Source of the DNA: Roseovarius sp.
Lineage (GTDB): Bacteria; Pseudomonadota; Alphaproteobacteria; Rhodobacterales; Rhodobacteraceae
Length of the DNA stretch: 38,051 nucleotides
Direction of reading: 5' to 3'
Assembly: GCA_026709325.1 (NCBI GenBank)
Contig: JAPOTF010000007.1
Span: 1-38,051 of the forward strand
The notes beneath the pieces were generated by a model, which had not been told where the DNA came from, ran no database searches, and was given only the letters and a program-made list of their open reading frames with translations. This document shows, piece after piece, positions 27,416 to 35,490 of the stretch; the stretch's first letter is position 1, and every line of letters begins with the position of its first letter. A program made the translations under genes and the position numbers.

Positions 27416-28036
27416 TCCAATCTCCCCTGGAGTGAATGAAAAACCCGTTCCGGTCACCGATTTAGACACTATAAAATGCAAAGTCGCAAGAACTATACGA
27501 AGCCACTGAAAAGAAGTTTGAAAAACCTCATCAATAAATGGAGCCGCACATTTTTCGTTGTTGCATTGATTTACGCTCCACATGAACATTTGCGAAAAAG
27601 CCAGTTCACGAATTTTGCTCAGATTGGAACTCCGGCCGGTATTGCTTTGGAAGACATCAGCCATGAGTGATCTCTCGCTTCCTCTTCCGATTTTACCATC
27701 CGGGTTTCCGGTTTCGCCGCCTGCCTTGCATCTCGTCCGCAAACCAGGTCTTTTCTTCAGGTTGTCACACCATTGATCTGCATTTTTGAACTTGCCGAGA
27801 TCAATTCCCTGCTTTTTACATGTGATTGCCCGTGGCCGGAATGCAATGTCGATGATCGGGCATTCACCGCAAATACGCTTGCGTCCCTCAAATCGGCGAT
27901 CAAGAACATCATAAAGCCATGAAGAGGCATATGGTTCGCAGGGGCATTCGAGACATTTCAAAAGCGGGAACTGGTATCGAGAATGGAAAAGGAATATAAC
28001 GCCGTAAATAGGGCGCATAAAGAGCGCGTTAAACAA
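27416..28036 (-). other. Unrecognised Cys-rich open frame, in phase with the aminotransferase gene
   Basis: A 207-codon frame without stops runs from ATG 28036 straight into the aminotransferase coding region. The first about 100 residues carry spaced cysteines (KCLECPCEP, ICGECP, ITCKKQG, QWCDN, TRCKAGG), as in zinc- or metal-binding proteins. The last about 80 residues look less protein-like. I do not recognise a family. It may be a small Cys-rich protein whose stop was lost, an N-terminal extension of the aminotransferase, or chance. Confidence 0.25.
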
Positions 28037-28100
28037 AGCCTGCCTGGGTCAACAATGAACATGGCTCAAATTTAACGGAAGGCAAATCGGGAAGGGAAAA

Positions 28101-28706
28101 ATGCTACTTTACTTTGCACCAAATTCACGCGCGGTCAGGACCGCATGGTTGCTGTTTGAACTTGACCTGGAATTTGACATCCAACGTCACAAGCCCGGGG
28201 ACAAGTCAATGCGGACTCCTGAATTCAGATCCATCAATCCAAATGGTCGGGTGCCGGTGCTTGATGATGGCGGCACGCGCATCACGGAAAGCACCGCGAT
28301 CGCGCAGTATTTGGTTGCCAGATATGGCAACGGCAAATTTGCCCCGGATGCGTCTTCTCCCGAATTTCCGGTTTACCTGCAGTGGCTTCATTATGGCGAG
28401 GGCATGATAATGGGGCCCATGAGCAATTATGTCGTTGAAACGTTGTTCCTGCCACCGGAACGCCGTTCCGATGAGCATGCCGGGAGGGCTTTCAAGTTAA
28501 TGGCGAGATCGCTGGAGGCAGTGGAGAGTCATATGGAGGGACGCGGGTATCTGGCGGGTGATTTCACCGCGGCGGACACGATTACGGGACATGCCTGCAT
28601 GATGTGCGCTCGATTTGGCGCTGATCTATCGTCGATGCCAAATGTTGAGGCCTATGTGCGGCGACTGACAAGTCGCCCGGCCTTGATTAAGGCGCGGGAG
28701 CTGTGA
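28101..28706 (+). CDS. Glutathione S-transferase family protein
   Basis: This 201-residue cytosolic GST has a thioredoxin-like N-domain (about 1-78) with Asn8-Ser9-Arg10 near the glutathione site, the cis-Pro segment NGRVPVL (about 48-54) and the glutathione-binding ESTAIAQYL (about 62-70), followed by an all-helical C-domain with LAGDFTAADTITG. The ribosome binding site GAAGGGA is well placed. It is divergent from the Cys-rich frame. The substrate is unknown; it is unrelated in length and layout to the YghU-type GST at 10978. Confidence 0.87.
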   Translation: MLLYFAPNSRAVRTAWLLFELDLEFDIQRHKPGDKSMRTPEFRSINPNGRVPVLDDGGTRITESTAIAQYLVARYGNGKFAPDASSPEFPVYLQWLHYGEGMIMGPMSNYVVETLFLPPERRSDEHAGRAFKLMARSLEAVESHMEGRGYLAGDFTAADTITGHACMMCARFGADLSSMPNVEAYVRRLTSRPALIKAREL

Positions 28707-28833
28707 GTCCCGTTCCGTTAATCAAAACGGCAATTGCGAAAGGGATGAAACACTTGTGCGGTGGTGTAATTGCGCAAACATCGCGAGAAACAAGTTAATT
28801 ACACAAAATAAAGACTTGATAATAATGATTAAA

Positions 28834-28839
28834 TATAAT
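28834..28839 (+). promoter_or_regulatory. TATAAT box upstream of the thioredoxin remnant
   Basis: A perfect TATAAT lies in a very AT-rich stretch 33 nt before the ATG at 28872. No good -35 element lies 17 nt upstream, so this is a weak call. Confidence 0.2.
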
Positions 28840-28871
28840 TTTCATACGGTGCCGCATCAAGCAGGGGCGAA

Positions 28872-29139
28872 ATGCTGTTGGACATCAAGGGTGAAACTCT
28901 TGAGCCGGAACCACAGGCGTCCAAAGGCGGCGATACAGCCACAACGAAGCCTTTAGCTAAACACTGAAGGGAATGCCGCGATGCAAGATCACGATACGGG
29001 CGACGCATTTCTTAATGTCGCGGTGGAGCCATCAGCGTTGGCCGTCCCTGCCGTGATAATTTATCAAGTTATTATGGCAGCCCGGGACGATTTTAAGATT
29101 TTCTTCAAAATGGCACGGAAATTCCCGCTAATTCCATAG
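28872..29139 (+). pseudogene. Probable 5' remnant of a thioredoxin-like (YbbN/CnoX type) gene
   Basis: Two short frames each have a ribosome-binding-like site: ATG 28872 to TGA 28967 (31 residues) and ATG 28981 to TAG 29139 (52 residues). The second reads DHDTGDAFLNVAVEPSALAV and then PAVI, close to the usual start of alphaproteobacterial YbbN-like thioredoxins (DTDTASFMADVIEPSKDVPV). At the place where VDFWAAWCGPCK would follow, the sequence reads IMAARDDFK, so the active-site Cys pair is gone. I read this as a decayed gene cut off by the convergent sulfotransferase gene. Two genuine small peptides are the alternative. Confidence 0.35.
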
Positions 29140-29961
29140 ATAATTGTATTTTTTCATAATCCTGCGATGATCTGCGCGAATTTTTTTTGCAAGAACCGGA
29201 TCAAGATCCTTTTTCCACTGCCCGCTGTTCCCCTTTGCGAAAAATTTCGCGCTGTCAGTCGGTTTCTCCACGAATCCGGCATCGTCCTCCTGACGTCTCA
29301 ATTCCTTGAAGGAGGAGAATTTAATGGCTCTTTCAACTCGTTCGGCATCCGGTTCAAGACCAATAAACTTAAGCAGTTTGCTGAAATGGTCATCCGGCTT
29401 TGAAAGAAGGTCTTCATAGCGCAAAACAAGTACCGGATATCCAAGTGTAACGGTCCAGCTTTTTACATGATCGCTCCAGTTGCCCAGAAATTGCGCCACG
29501 GTCAAGTGGTCGGGAGCCGTGGCGTTGTCTCTTCGCCCGATCGCCTCCACCACGGCTTCATTGGACATTCCGAAATGCCTTGCATAGGACAGCGTTAGAT
29601 CCAGCGGATTGCGCATGATATAGACTGCCGACCGCGTGAAATGCCTTGGAATCATATCGTTCCCAAAGACAATCTGCCTCATGTTATGGGATTTTACGAA
29701 ATTGACATCGGCATTGTTTGCGACGATGCCGCGCAAGACCCTGTTGCGCAGTTTTAGAGTAAGCATTATGTCGCCGGGGTCTATTTTATGTCCTGCTATC
29801 ATATTGTACATTCGCGTCTGGGCGTCGCCCACCGCGAAACGGTGTATTTCGTTGATTCGCATCGGCGCTGTTGTTTTTGCAAGATAGTTGGCCAGAAACG
29901 CGCGTACCCATGTGTTTCCCGACTTTGGGTACGAGGCCAGCCAGATTATGCTGTTTTTCAT
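29128..29961 (-). CDS. Sulfotransferase domain protein
   Basis: This is a 277-residue PAPS-dependent sulfotransferase. The 5'-phosphosulfate loop YPKSGNTW is at residues 11-18, the 3'-phosphate segment RNPLDLTLSYARH is near 117-129, and a catalytic-region His lies in KSHNMRQIV. The C-terminal FAKGNSGQWKKDL corresponds to the conserved RKG-W region, with Lys-Gly present. Such enzymes transfer sulfate from PAPS to hydroxyl or amino groups of glycans, lipids or small molecules. The nearby GT10 and ManC genes make a surface-glycan acceptor plausible but unproven. No PAPS synthesis genes are in the window. Confidence 0.88.
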   Translation of the reverse strand: MKNSIIWLASYPKSGNTWVRAFLANYLAKTTAPMRINEIHRFAVGDAQTRMYNMIAGHKIDPGDIMLTLKLRNRVLRGIVANNADVNFVKSHNMRQIVFGNDMIPRHFTRSAVYIMRNPLDLTLSYARHFGMSNEAVVEAIGRRDNATAPDHLTVAQFLGNWSDHVKSWTVTLGYPVLVLRYEDLLSKPDDHFSKLLKFIGLEPDAERVERAIKFSSFKELRRQEDDAGFVEKPTDSAKFFAKGNSGQWKKDLDPVLAKKIRADHRRIMKKYNYLWN

Positions 29962-30447
29962 TGCAACCGTCTAATCTTTTTTGAACGCGTTTTGGTGGTG
30001 GCAGTGCTATACCGGATTGGAAATGCTGCGAAAACCCCCATTGAGTCAATGTTTGCGGTTTTGTTTGAAGATACGTGATTTTTTATTCAAAAGGTCGCGT
30101 CATGCGACGTGTCGATTTCGTCACCGCGTACCGGCTTCCGAAACACCGGCTTTCTTCGGCTTACATGTCTGGCGGTGGCGAGCAGCCAAATGTCAAATCC
30201 CATGGAAGGCGTCGGCTCCACGATCCGCCATCGAACAAGGCGAATCAAAGGGTGCAGGTGCCATGGCGGCAAGCTATGCGGATTTGCCCGGGCAGACAAA
30301 TCGCGGGCGTGCGTGGCGAGTCTCTCCGACAGCCTGCAAAAATTCTCATCTTTGACTGTATCCGGACAAAGAGCCAGCTACAATTTGTTTGACTCTGACA
30401 TTGTTCTCCTCATATTGTTAGCGTACAAATTAAAATGGCCCTGTCGA
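29962..30447. other. Spacer upstream of the molybdenum-hydroxylase operon
   Basis: No intact gene is visible. The minus strand of 30087-30350 holds a possible regulator remnant. Transcription of the downstream operon must start here or upstream, but I see no consensus promoter. The plus-strand frame of the FAD subunit is open from 30109, without family resemblance before 30448. Confidence 0.4.
30087..30350 (-). pseudogene. Possible C-terminal remnant of a LysR-type regulator
   Basis: Reading leftward, an open stretch contains LPPWHLHPLIRLVRWRIVEP, then FDIWLLATARHVSRRKPVFRK. This resembles the end of LysR regulators, where a proline-containing strand is followed by D-x-W-L-hydrophobic, His/Arg-rich residues and R-x-R-x-F. 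The DNA-binding end would have to lie toward 30448, but the room is far too short for an intact gene. The match is by eye and weak. Confidence 0.25.
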
Positions 30448-31278
30448 ATGCCGTATTCTCAGCCCAGTCTGTTGCGCGACGCGCTTCGTTTCATGGAAAA
30501 ATCCGATCCGTGCGTTGTGGCGGGGGGAACGGATGTTTATCCTGCAATGAAGTCTGGCCGCCAGCCCGTTACCTATCTGGACGTCACCCGAATTCAGGGG
30601 TTTTCGGACATCTCGCGGACTCATGCGGGTACGCGCTTTGGTGCGGCTGTGACGTGGTCGGATGTTGTTAAAGCGGACTTGCCTCCCGCCTTCTGCGCTC
30701 TCAAGCAGGCGGCGCGCGAGGTCGGCAGCCTGCAAATCCAGAATGCGGGTACAATTGCCGGAAACATCTGCAACGCCTCGCCGGCAGCGGACGGCGTGCC
30801 GGCGTTGCTTGCCCTAAATGCCGATGTCGAGATTGCCAGCGCCTCGCGCGGCGCGCGCGCCATCTCCCTTGGCTCTTTCATCAAAGGCGTCAGGAAAACG
30901 GCTTTGGAGCGGGACGAATTGGTAACCGCGGTGATCGTGCCAAAGACACCTGCTGGAATGACCTCGGGTTTTGAAAAGCTGGGCAGTCGACGCTATCTTG
31001 TGATTTCGACCGCGATGACGGCGGCAAATGTTCTGCTCGACAATCGAGGCCGGATTGAAGACGTGCGCATCGCTGTGGGGGCATGCTCGGCGGTTGCGCA
31101 ACGTCTGACTGCGCTGGAGGCGAATCTGGTGGGCGGGGATCCGAGTCGGATCGCGATCACGCGAGAACATCTGGGAACACTGGCGCCGATTGATGATGTG
31201 CGCGGAACAGCGGCCTACCGACTGCATGCAGTGGAACGGCAAATTCGACGTGCCATCGCGAGGGCGATTGAAGCATGA
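30448..31278 (+). CDS. Molybdenum hydroxylase FAD-binding subunit (CoxM/YgfM-like)
   Basis: This 276-residue FAD subunit belongs to a xanthine-dehydrogenase-family enzyme and passes electrons from the Fe-S clusters to an acceptor. The two FAD pyrophosphate signatures are VAGGTDVYPAMK (about 24-35) and the GTIAGNICNASPAADGVPAL region (about 102-121). A C-terminal CO-dehydrogenase flavoprotein domain follows (about 165-270). I begin at ATG 30448, where the family-like MPYSQPSLLRDAL starts, although no good ribosome binding site is visible. It overlaps the next gene by four bases (ATGA), so the subunits are translationally coupled. Gene order (FAD subunit, then fused Fe-S/Mo subunit) resembles E. 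coli ygfM-xdhD. Confidence 0.85.
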   Translation: MPYSQPSLLRDALRFMEKSDPCVVAGGTDVYPAMKSGRQPVTYLDVTRIQGFSDISRTHAGTRFGAAVTWSDVVKADLPPAFCALKQAAREVGSLQIQNAGTIAGNICNASPAADGVPALLALNADVEIASASRGARAISLGSFIKGVRKTALERDELVTAVIVPKTPAGMTSGFEKLGSRRYLVISTAMTAANVLLDNRGRIEDVRIAVGACSAVAQRLTALEANLVGGDPSRIAITREHLGTLAPIDDVRGTAAYRLHAVERQIRRAIARAIEA

Positions 31279-34019
31279 GCATTGCGTTGACAGACACACC
31301 CGGCAAGTTCCGCTTGAATGGACGGGACAGGGCAGTGACCTTTGTTCCGGGTCAGCGGTTGTCTGAACTATTGCGCGAGCAGCTGGGCCAGCGCGATGTC
31401 AAGATCGGCTGCGATGCGGGCGATTGCGGTGCTTGCACTGTCCTGGTTAATGCCGCGCCTGTTTGCGCCTGCCTGACTCCGGCTCATCAAGCCGAGGGAT
31501 GCGAAGTGGAGACGGTTCAGGGGTTGCATGCACACGACCAGGTGGCGGTAAAGCTGGCCCGGAGTTTCCTGGACCATGGGGCCGCGCAATGCGGGATCTG
31601 TACGCCCGGCATGATTGTTTCCGCGGTCGCGTTGCTCCGCGAGGTGTCGGCCCCAAGCGAAAAACAGGTGCAAGACGCCCTGGGGGGCGTTTTGTGCCGT
31701 TGCACGGGCTATCGCAAGATCATCGACGCGGTAATGGGCGCGCCTGCCGTTGCCATTGCATCAGCGGGCCGAGTGGGCGACCCGATCCAGCATTTGGACG
31801 GGGCTGAAAAGGTCTCCGCGCAAATGAAATACGGCGACGATTTTGCCCCTGCGGGATGCCTCGAGGTGCTGGTAATTCGCTCCCCGTTCCCGCGCGCTTC
31901 TTTCGAAATCGAAGATTTGGAAGGCTTGACCAAATCAGCCGGGATGCGGGCGGTTCTCACTGCGGCGGATGTTAAGGGAGAGAACAAATTCGGTGTGATA
32001 CCGGGCTTTGAGGATCAGCCCGTCTTTGCGGAAGGAGAGACTCGCTACCGCGGGGAGGCGGTCGCCGCATTGATTGGCACCCGCAAGGCCATTCGGGCGA
32101 TTGATCCGACGACCCTGCCAATCACCTGGACCGAACTTGCCGCCGCGCAGGACATTGAGACGGCGCAAGGCGACACTGCCGCGCAACTTCACGACGGGCG
32201 CGACAGGAATGTAATGTGCGGTGGGCTTGTGACCAGTGGCGACCCGAAAGCCGCGCTGGAGCGTGCCCATGTAACCGTTGAAGGATGCTTTAAAAGCGGT
32301 TTTGTTGAGCATGCGTATATTGAGCCCGAAGCCGGTTTTGCCGAGGTGGTGGATGGCCGGGTTGAGGTGCATGCCTGCACGCAGGCCCCCATGATGGATA
32401 TCGAGGGGCTTGAGCGGGTGCTGGGGATGGATCGATCCAATATTCGCATTGTGCCGACTGCTGTTGGAGGCGGGTTCGGTGCCAAGCTGGATATGAGCGT
32501 GCAGCCTTATCTGGCAATGGCGGCGCTCAAGACGGGCAGGCCTGTGCGCATCTGCTACACGCGGACGGAGTCGATGCAAAGCTCGACCAAGCGACATCCG
32601 TCCTGCATAGCGTTGAAGGTTGGTGCCGACAGGGAGGGCAAGATTTGCGGGTTTGACTTTCGGGGCGCTTTTGACACCGGGGCCTACGCCAGTTGGGGGC
32701 CGACCGTGGCAAACCGAGTGCCGGTACATGCCTCGGGGCCATATAAAATTGCCGACTACATTGCCGAATCCAAGGGCGTGCACACAAACAACCCTCCCGC
32801 CGGGGCGTTTCGGGGCTTTGGGGTGCCGCAGTCGGCGATTGCACAGGAAAGTCTCTTTGACGAACTGGCAGAAAGGCTAGGAATCGATCCGCTCGAGTTC
32901 CGCATCTTGAACGCGCTGGAGAACGGCTCGCCTACGGTTTGCGGCCAGATCTTCGAGCAAGGCGTGGGCATAAAACCCTGTCTTGAGGCGTTGCGTCCAG
33001 CCTGGGCGGAGGAACGCGCGGCTGCCGAGGCCTTGAATGCAAAAAGCGACGGCTTGAAACGCGGTGTTGGTGTGGCGGGCGGGTGGTACGGTTGCGGAAA
33101 CACATCCCTCCCGAACCCCTCGACAATCAAGAGCGGCATTCGCGCGGACGGTACGGTGGTGCTGCACCAGGGCGCGATGGATATCGGACAGGGAGCCAAC
33201 ACGGTGATCTGTCAGATCTTCGCCACGGCGCTTGGTATCCCTGTGGGCCAGATCGAGCGTATCGGCGCGGACACAGATGTGACGCCGGATGCGGGCAAGA
33301 CCTCGGCCTCGCGCCAGACCTTTGTTTCGGGAAATGCCGCGCGCCTTTCCGGCAATGCATTGCGGGCCGCGATCCTTGAACGGATGAATGTGGCCGAAGA
33401 TGCCACGCTGGAGGTCGGCAATGGCGAGATCCGCGCAGCCGATGCGGCGGGCGCGCATGTTCTGAACCTCGGCACATTTTCGCCGGACACAGACGGCTTT
33501 GTTCTCCGTGCGGAGGAGGGCTATGACCCGCCAACCGGACCGATGGACAAAAACGGGCAAGGGCACCCTTACGCTCAGTTCGGCTATGCCGCGCATTTGG
33601 CTGTTGTCGTGGTCGACACCGCGCTTGGCACCGTCAAGCCCGTGAAATTCGTCGCGGCCCATGATGTCGGCCAAGCCATCAACCCGATGCTGATAGAGGG
33701 GCAGGTGCATGGAGGCATCGCGCAAGGTCTAGGCATGGCCTTGATGGAGGAGTATATCCCCGGCCGCACTGAAAACCTGCATGATTATCTAATCCCGACA
33801 ATCGGCGATATTCCCCCGATTGAGACGATTATCATTGAAGAAGCGGATGCGCATGGGCCTTATGGCGCCAAAGGCCTGGGCGAGCATGTTCTGATCCCAA
33901 CCGCGCCTGCACTCTTGAATGCAATCAAGCACGCCACAGGTGTTCGGCTGCATAGAGTGCCAGCCATTCCAAGCGCTGTCCATGCGGCCATTGAAAAGAA
34001 TGGATGTCGCAATGAATGA
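31275..34019 (+). CDS. Molybdenum hydroxylase, fused 2Fe-2S and molybdopterin subunit (XdhD-like)
   Basis: This is a 914-residue fusion. Residues about 1-160 hold two 2Fe-2S domains: a plant-ferredoxin type with Cys46, Cys51, Cys54 and Cys66, and an alpha-helical type with Cys106, Cys109, Cys141 and Cys143. From about 165 onward lies the CoxL/XdhB-type molybdopterin domain, with VGGGFGAK near 396-403 and the catalytic Glu870 in GAKGLGEH. These enzymes hydroxylate a carbon next to nitrogen in heterocycles or oxidise aldehydes, using water. In many systems the Fe-S part is separate or fused to the FAD part; here it is fused to Mo, as in XdhD. The downstream 6-hydroxynicotinate-reductase-like gene points to an N-heteroaromatic substrate. 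Codon use is visibly G+C-rich. Confidence 0.88.
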   Translation: MSIALTDTPGKFRLNGRDRAVTFVPGQRLSELLREQLGQRDVKIGCDAGDCGACTVLVNAAPVCACLTPAHQAEGCEVETVQGLHAHDQVAVKLARSFLDHGAAQCGICTPGMIVSAVALLREVSAPSEKQVQDALGGVLCRCTGYRKIIDAVMGAPAVAIASAGRVGDPIQHLDGAEKVSAQMKYGDDFAPAGCLEVLVIRSPFPRASFEIEDLEGLTKSAGMRAVLTAADVKGENKFGVIPGFEDQPVFAEGETRYRGEAVAALIGTRKAIRAIDPTTLPITWTELAAAQDIETAQGDTAAQLHDGRDRNVMCGGLVTSGDPKAALERAHVTVEGCFKSGFVEHAYIEPEAGFAEVVDGRVEVHACTQAPMMDIEGLERVLGMDRSNIRIVPTAVGGGFGAKLDMSVQPYLAMAALKTGRPVRICYTRTESMQSSTKRHPSCIALKVGADREGKICGFDFRGAFDTGAYASWGPTVANRVPVHASGPYKIADYIAESKGVHTNNPPAGAFRGFGVPQSAIAQESLFDELAERLGIDPLEFRILNALENGSPTVCGQIFEQGVGIKPCLEALRPAWAEERAAAEALNAKSDGLKRGVGVAGGWYGCGNTSLPNPSTIKSGIRADGTVVLHQGAMDIGQGANTVICQIFATALGIPVGQIERIGADTDVTPDAGKTSASRQTFVSGNAARLSGNALRAAILERMNVAEDATLEVGNGEIRAADAAGAHVLNLGTFSPDTDGFVLRAEEGYDPPTGPMDKNGQGHPYAQFGYAAHLAVVVVDTALGTVKPVKFVAAHDVGQAINPMLIEGQVHGGIAQGLGMALMEEYIPGRTENLHDYLIPTIGDIPPIETIIIEEADAHGPYGAKGLGEHVLIPTAPALLNAIKHATGVRLHRVPAIPSAVHAAIEKNGCRNE

Positions 34020-35490
34020 TGCCGTGAAACCAGAGAAAATCCGCTGCGATGCCTGCCCGGTGATGTGTTACATAGCTGACGGCAAATCAGGGGCCTGTGA
34101 TCGCTATGCCAATCACGGCGGGGAACTGGTCCGGCTTGATCCGCTCACGATCATCCAAAGCGGGCAAGAGCTGGTGCCTTTCATGGGAGAAGGCGCTACC
34201 GAGGATTGGGATGGTGACATCATCAAGGGCACGCGGCCCTTTATCACGGCCGTCGGTGCCGGTACGACCTATCCGGATTACAAGCCGGCGCCCTTCATCG
34301 CCGCCCAGCAGGTCGAAGGCGTTGACATGGTCACTGTCGTGACCGAGGGCATATTCAGCTATTGCGGCGTGAAGGTAAAAATCGATACCGACCGGCACAT
34401 TGGGCAGGAACGCGACATTGTGCGTGTGGATGGAGAGCCGATTGGCCATGTGACGACCTCGGAATATGGATCCAAGATGCTGTCTCTGGGCGGCGTCGAA
34501 CATCTGACCGGCGGAACCAAAAAAGAAGGGCGCGTTACCTGTGACGCGCTTCTCAGACTGTGCAATCGCGAGGCGGTCACTATGGTGATCGGTGAAGAGG
34601 ATCATGCCACCGAAGTCATTGTCCAGGCGGGAAAGCCGCCAATCATCAACGGTGTCGTGGAAAGCCTGATGCGAGTGGGCTGCGGCTCTGCCACCATCGG
34701 GATGTTTGCCAAAAAATGGCCAGGTCACGTCGATGACGTTGTGGTGGTGGATGACCATATTACTGGTGTCCTCAGTGAACATGAGGCGGGCAGGCAGCTG
34801 GATGTGCCGCCGACTGGCATAAAAATCCTTGGGCGCCGCTCAACCCCTGGCCGGTATTTCCAGGTGGCGGAACCCGGCACCGGTTGGGGTGGCACGGACA
34901 TCGCGGATCCACTGAAAATCCTGGGCGATTTCAACCCAAAAATCGCCAGAGAGGGTATGCGGCTCTTGATGATCTCAACTACCGGCGAGCAATATGAATA
35001 TTTCGAACTTGATGCCAATCTCGTGCCGCAACGCAAGGACATGCCACGGCCGCTGCTCGCATCTGCGGAACTGATTGCCGAGAACTGTGAACCTTCGATC
35101 TGTTCGGTGCTTTTTATGGGCGGGGCAGGCGGGTCTTTACGCGCAGGCGTCACCGAGAACCCCGTGCGCCTGACCAAGTCCGTCAAGGATGCGCTGACCC
35201 ATGTGTCCTGTGGCGGGGCCGATGCCTATGTCTGGCCAGGAGGCGGAATCACAGTGATGGTGGATGTGCTTGACATGCCCACCAACTCGTTTGGCTATGT
35301 GCCAACCCCGGCACTTGTGGCCCCGATCGAGTTCACGCTGCGGATCAGCGATTATGCTGCCCTGGGCGGGCATTTGGAACATATGAAATCGGTGGACGAG
35401 ATTAATGCGGACGGAACGCGCCAAGTGCCTAAAAACCCAAAGTCGAGCGATCCGATGGATCGCGGAAATTATCGCTGGAAGGCAAGATGA
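34012..35490 (+). CDS. 6-hydroxynicotinate reductase-like iron-sulfur protein
   Basis: This 492-residue protein resembles the 6-hydroxynicotinate reductase (Hnr) of anaerobic nicotinate fermentation, which reduces the hydroxylated pyridine ring. The N-terminus carries Cys12, Cys15, Cys19 and Cys29, suitable for one Fe-S cluster. The rest is a large domain with TEGIFSYCGVKVKIDTDRH and GGADAYVWPGGGITVMVDV segments. The ATG at 34012 overlaps the upstream stop (ATGAATGA). Residues 23-29, DGKSGAC, resemble the ApbE flavinylation motif except for Cys in place of the flavin-accepting Ser/Thr. The next gene is UPF0280, an ApbE-like family. Function is assigned by similarity; the enamidase and later nicotinate-fermentation enzymes are not present. 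Confidence 0.7.
   Translation: MNDAVKPEKIRCDACPVMCYIADGKSGACDRYANHGGELVRLDPLTIIQSGQELVPFMGEGATEDWDGDIIKGTRPFITAVGAGTTYPDYKPAPFIAAQQVEGVDMVTVVTEGIFSYCGVKVKIDTDRHIGQERDIVRVDGEPIGHVTTSEYGSKMLSLGGVEHLTGGTKKEGRVTCDALLRLCNREAVTMVIGEEDHATEVIVQAGKPPIINGVVESLMRVGCGSATIGMFAKKWPGHVDDVVVVDDHITGVLSEHEAGRQLDVPPTGIKILGRRSTPGRYFQVAEPGTGWGGTDIADPLKILGDFNPKIAREGMRLLMISTTGEQYEYFELDANLVPQRKDMPRPLLASAELIAENCEPSICSVLFMGGAGGSLRAGVTENPVRLTKSVKDALTHVSCGGADAYVWPGGGITVMVDVLDMPTNSFGYVPTPALVAPIEFTLRISDYAALGGHLEHMKSVDEINADGTRQVPKNPKSSDPMDRGNYRWKAR

Noticed and set aside
28872-29139. RiPP-like precursor peptides modified by the adjacent sulfotransferase
   Set aside because: The second frame resembles a thioredoxin N-terminus, and no maturation, protease or export gene is nearby.
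31935-32783. A 282-codon minus-strand open frame
   Set aside because: It is antisense to the molybdopterin domain of the hydroxylase; long mirror frames are expected in G+C-rich genes.
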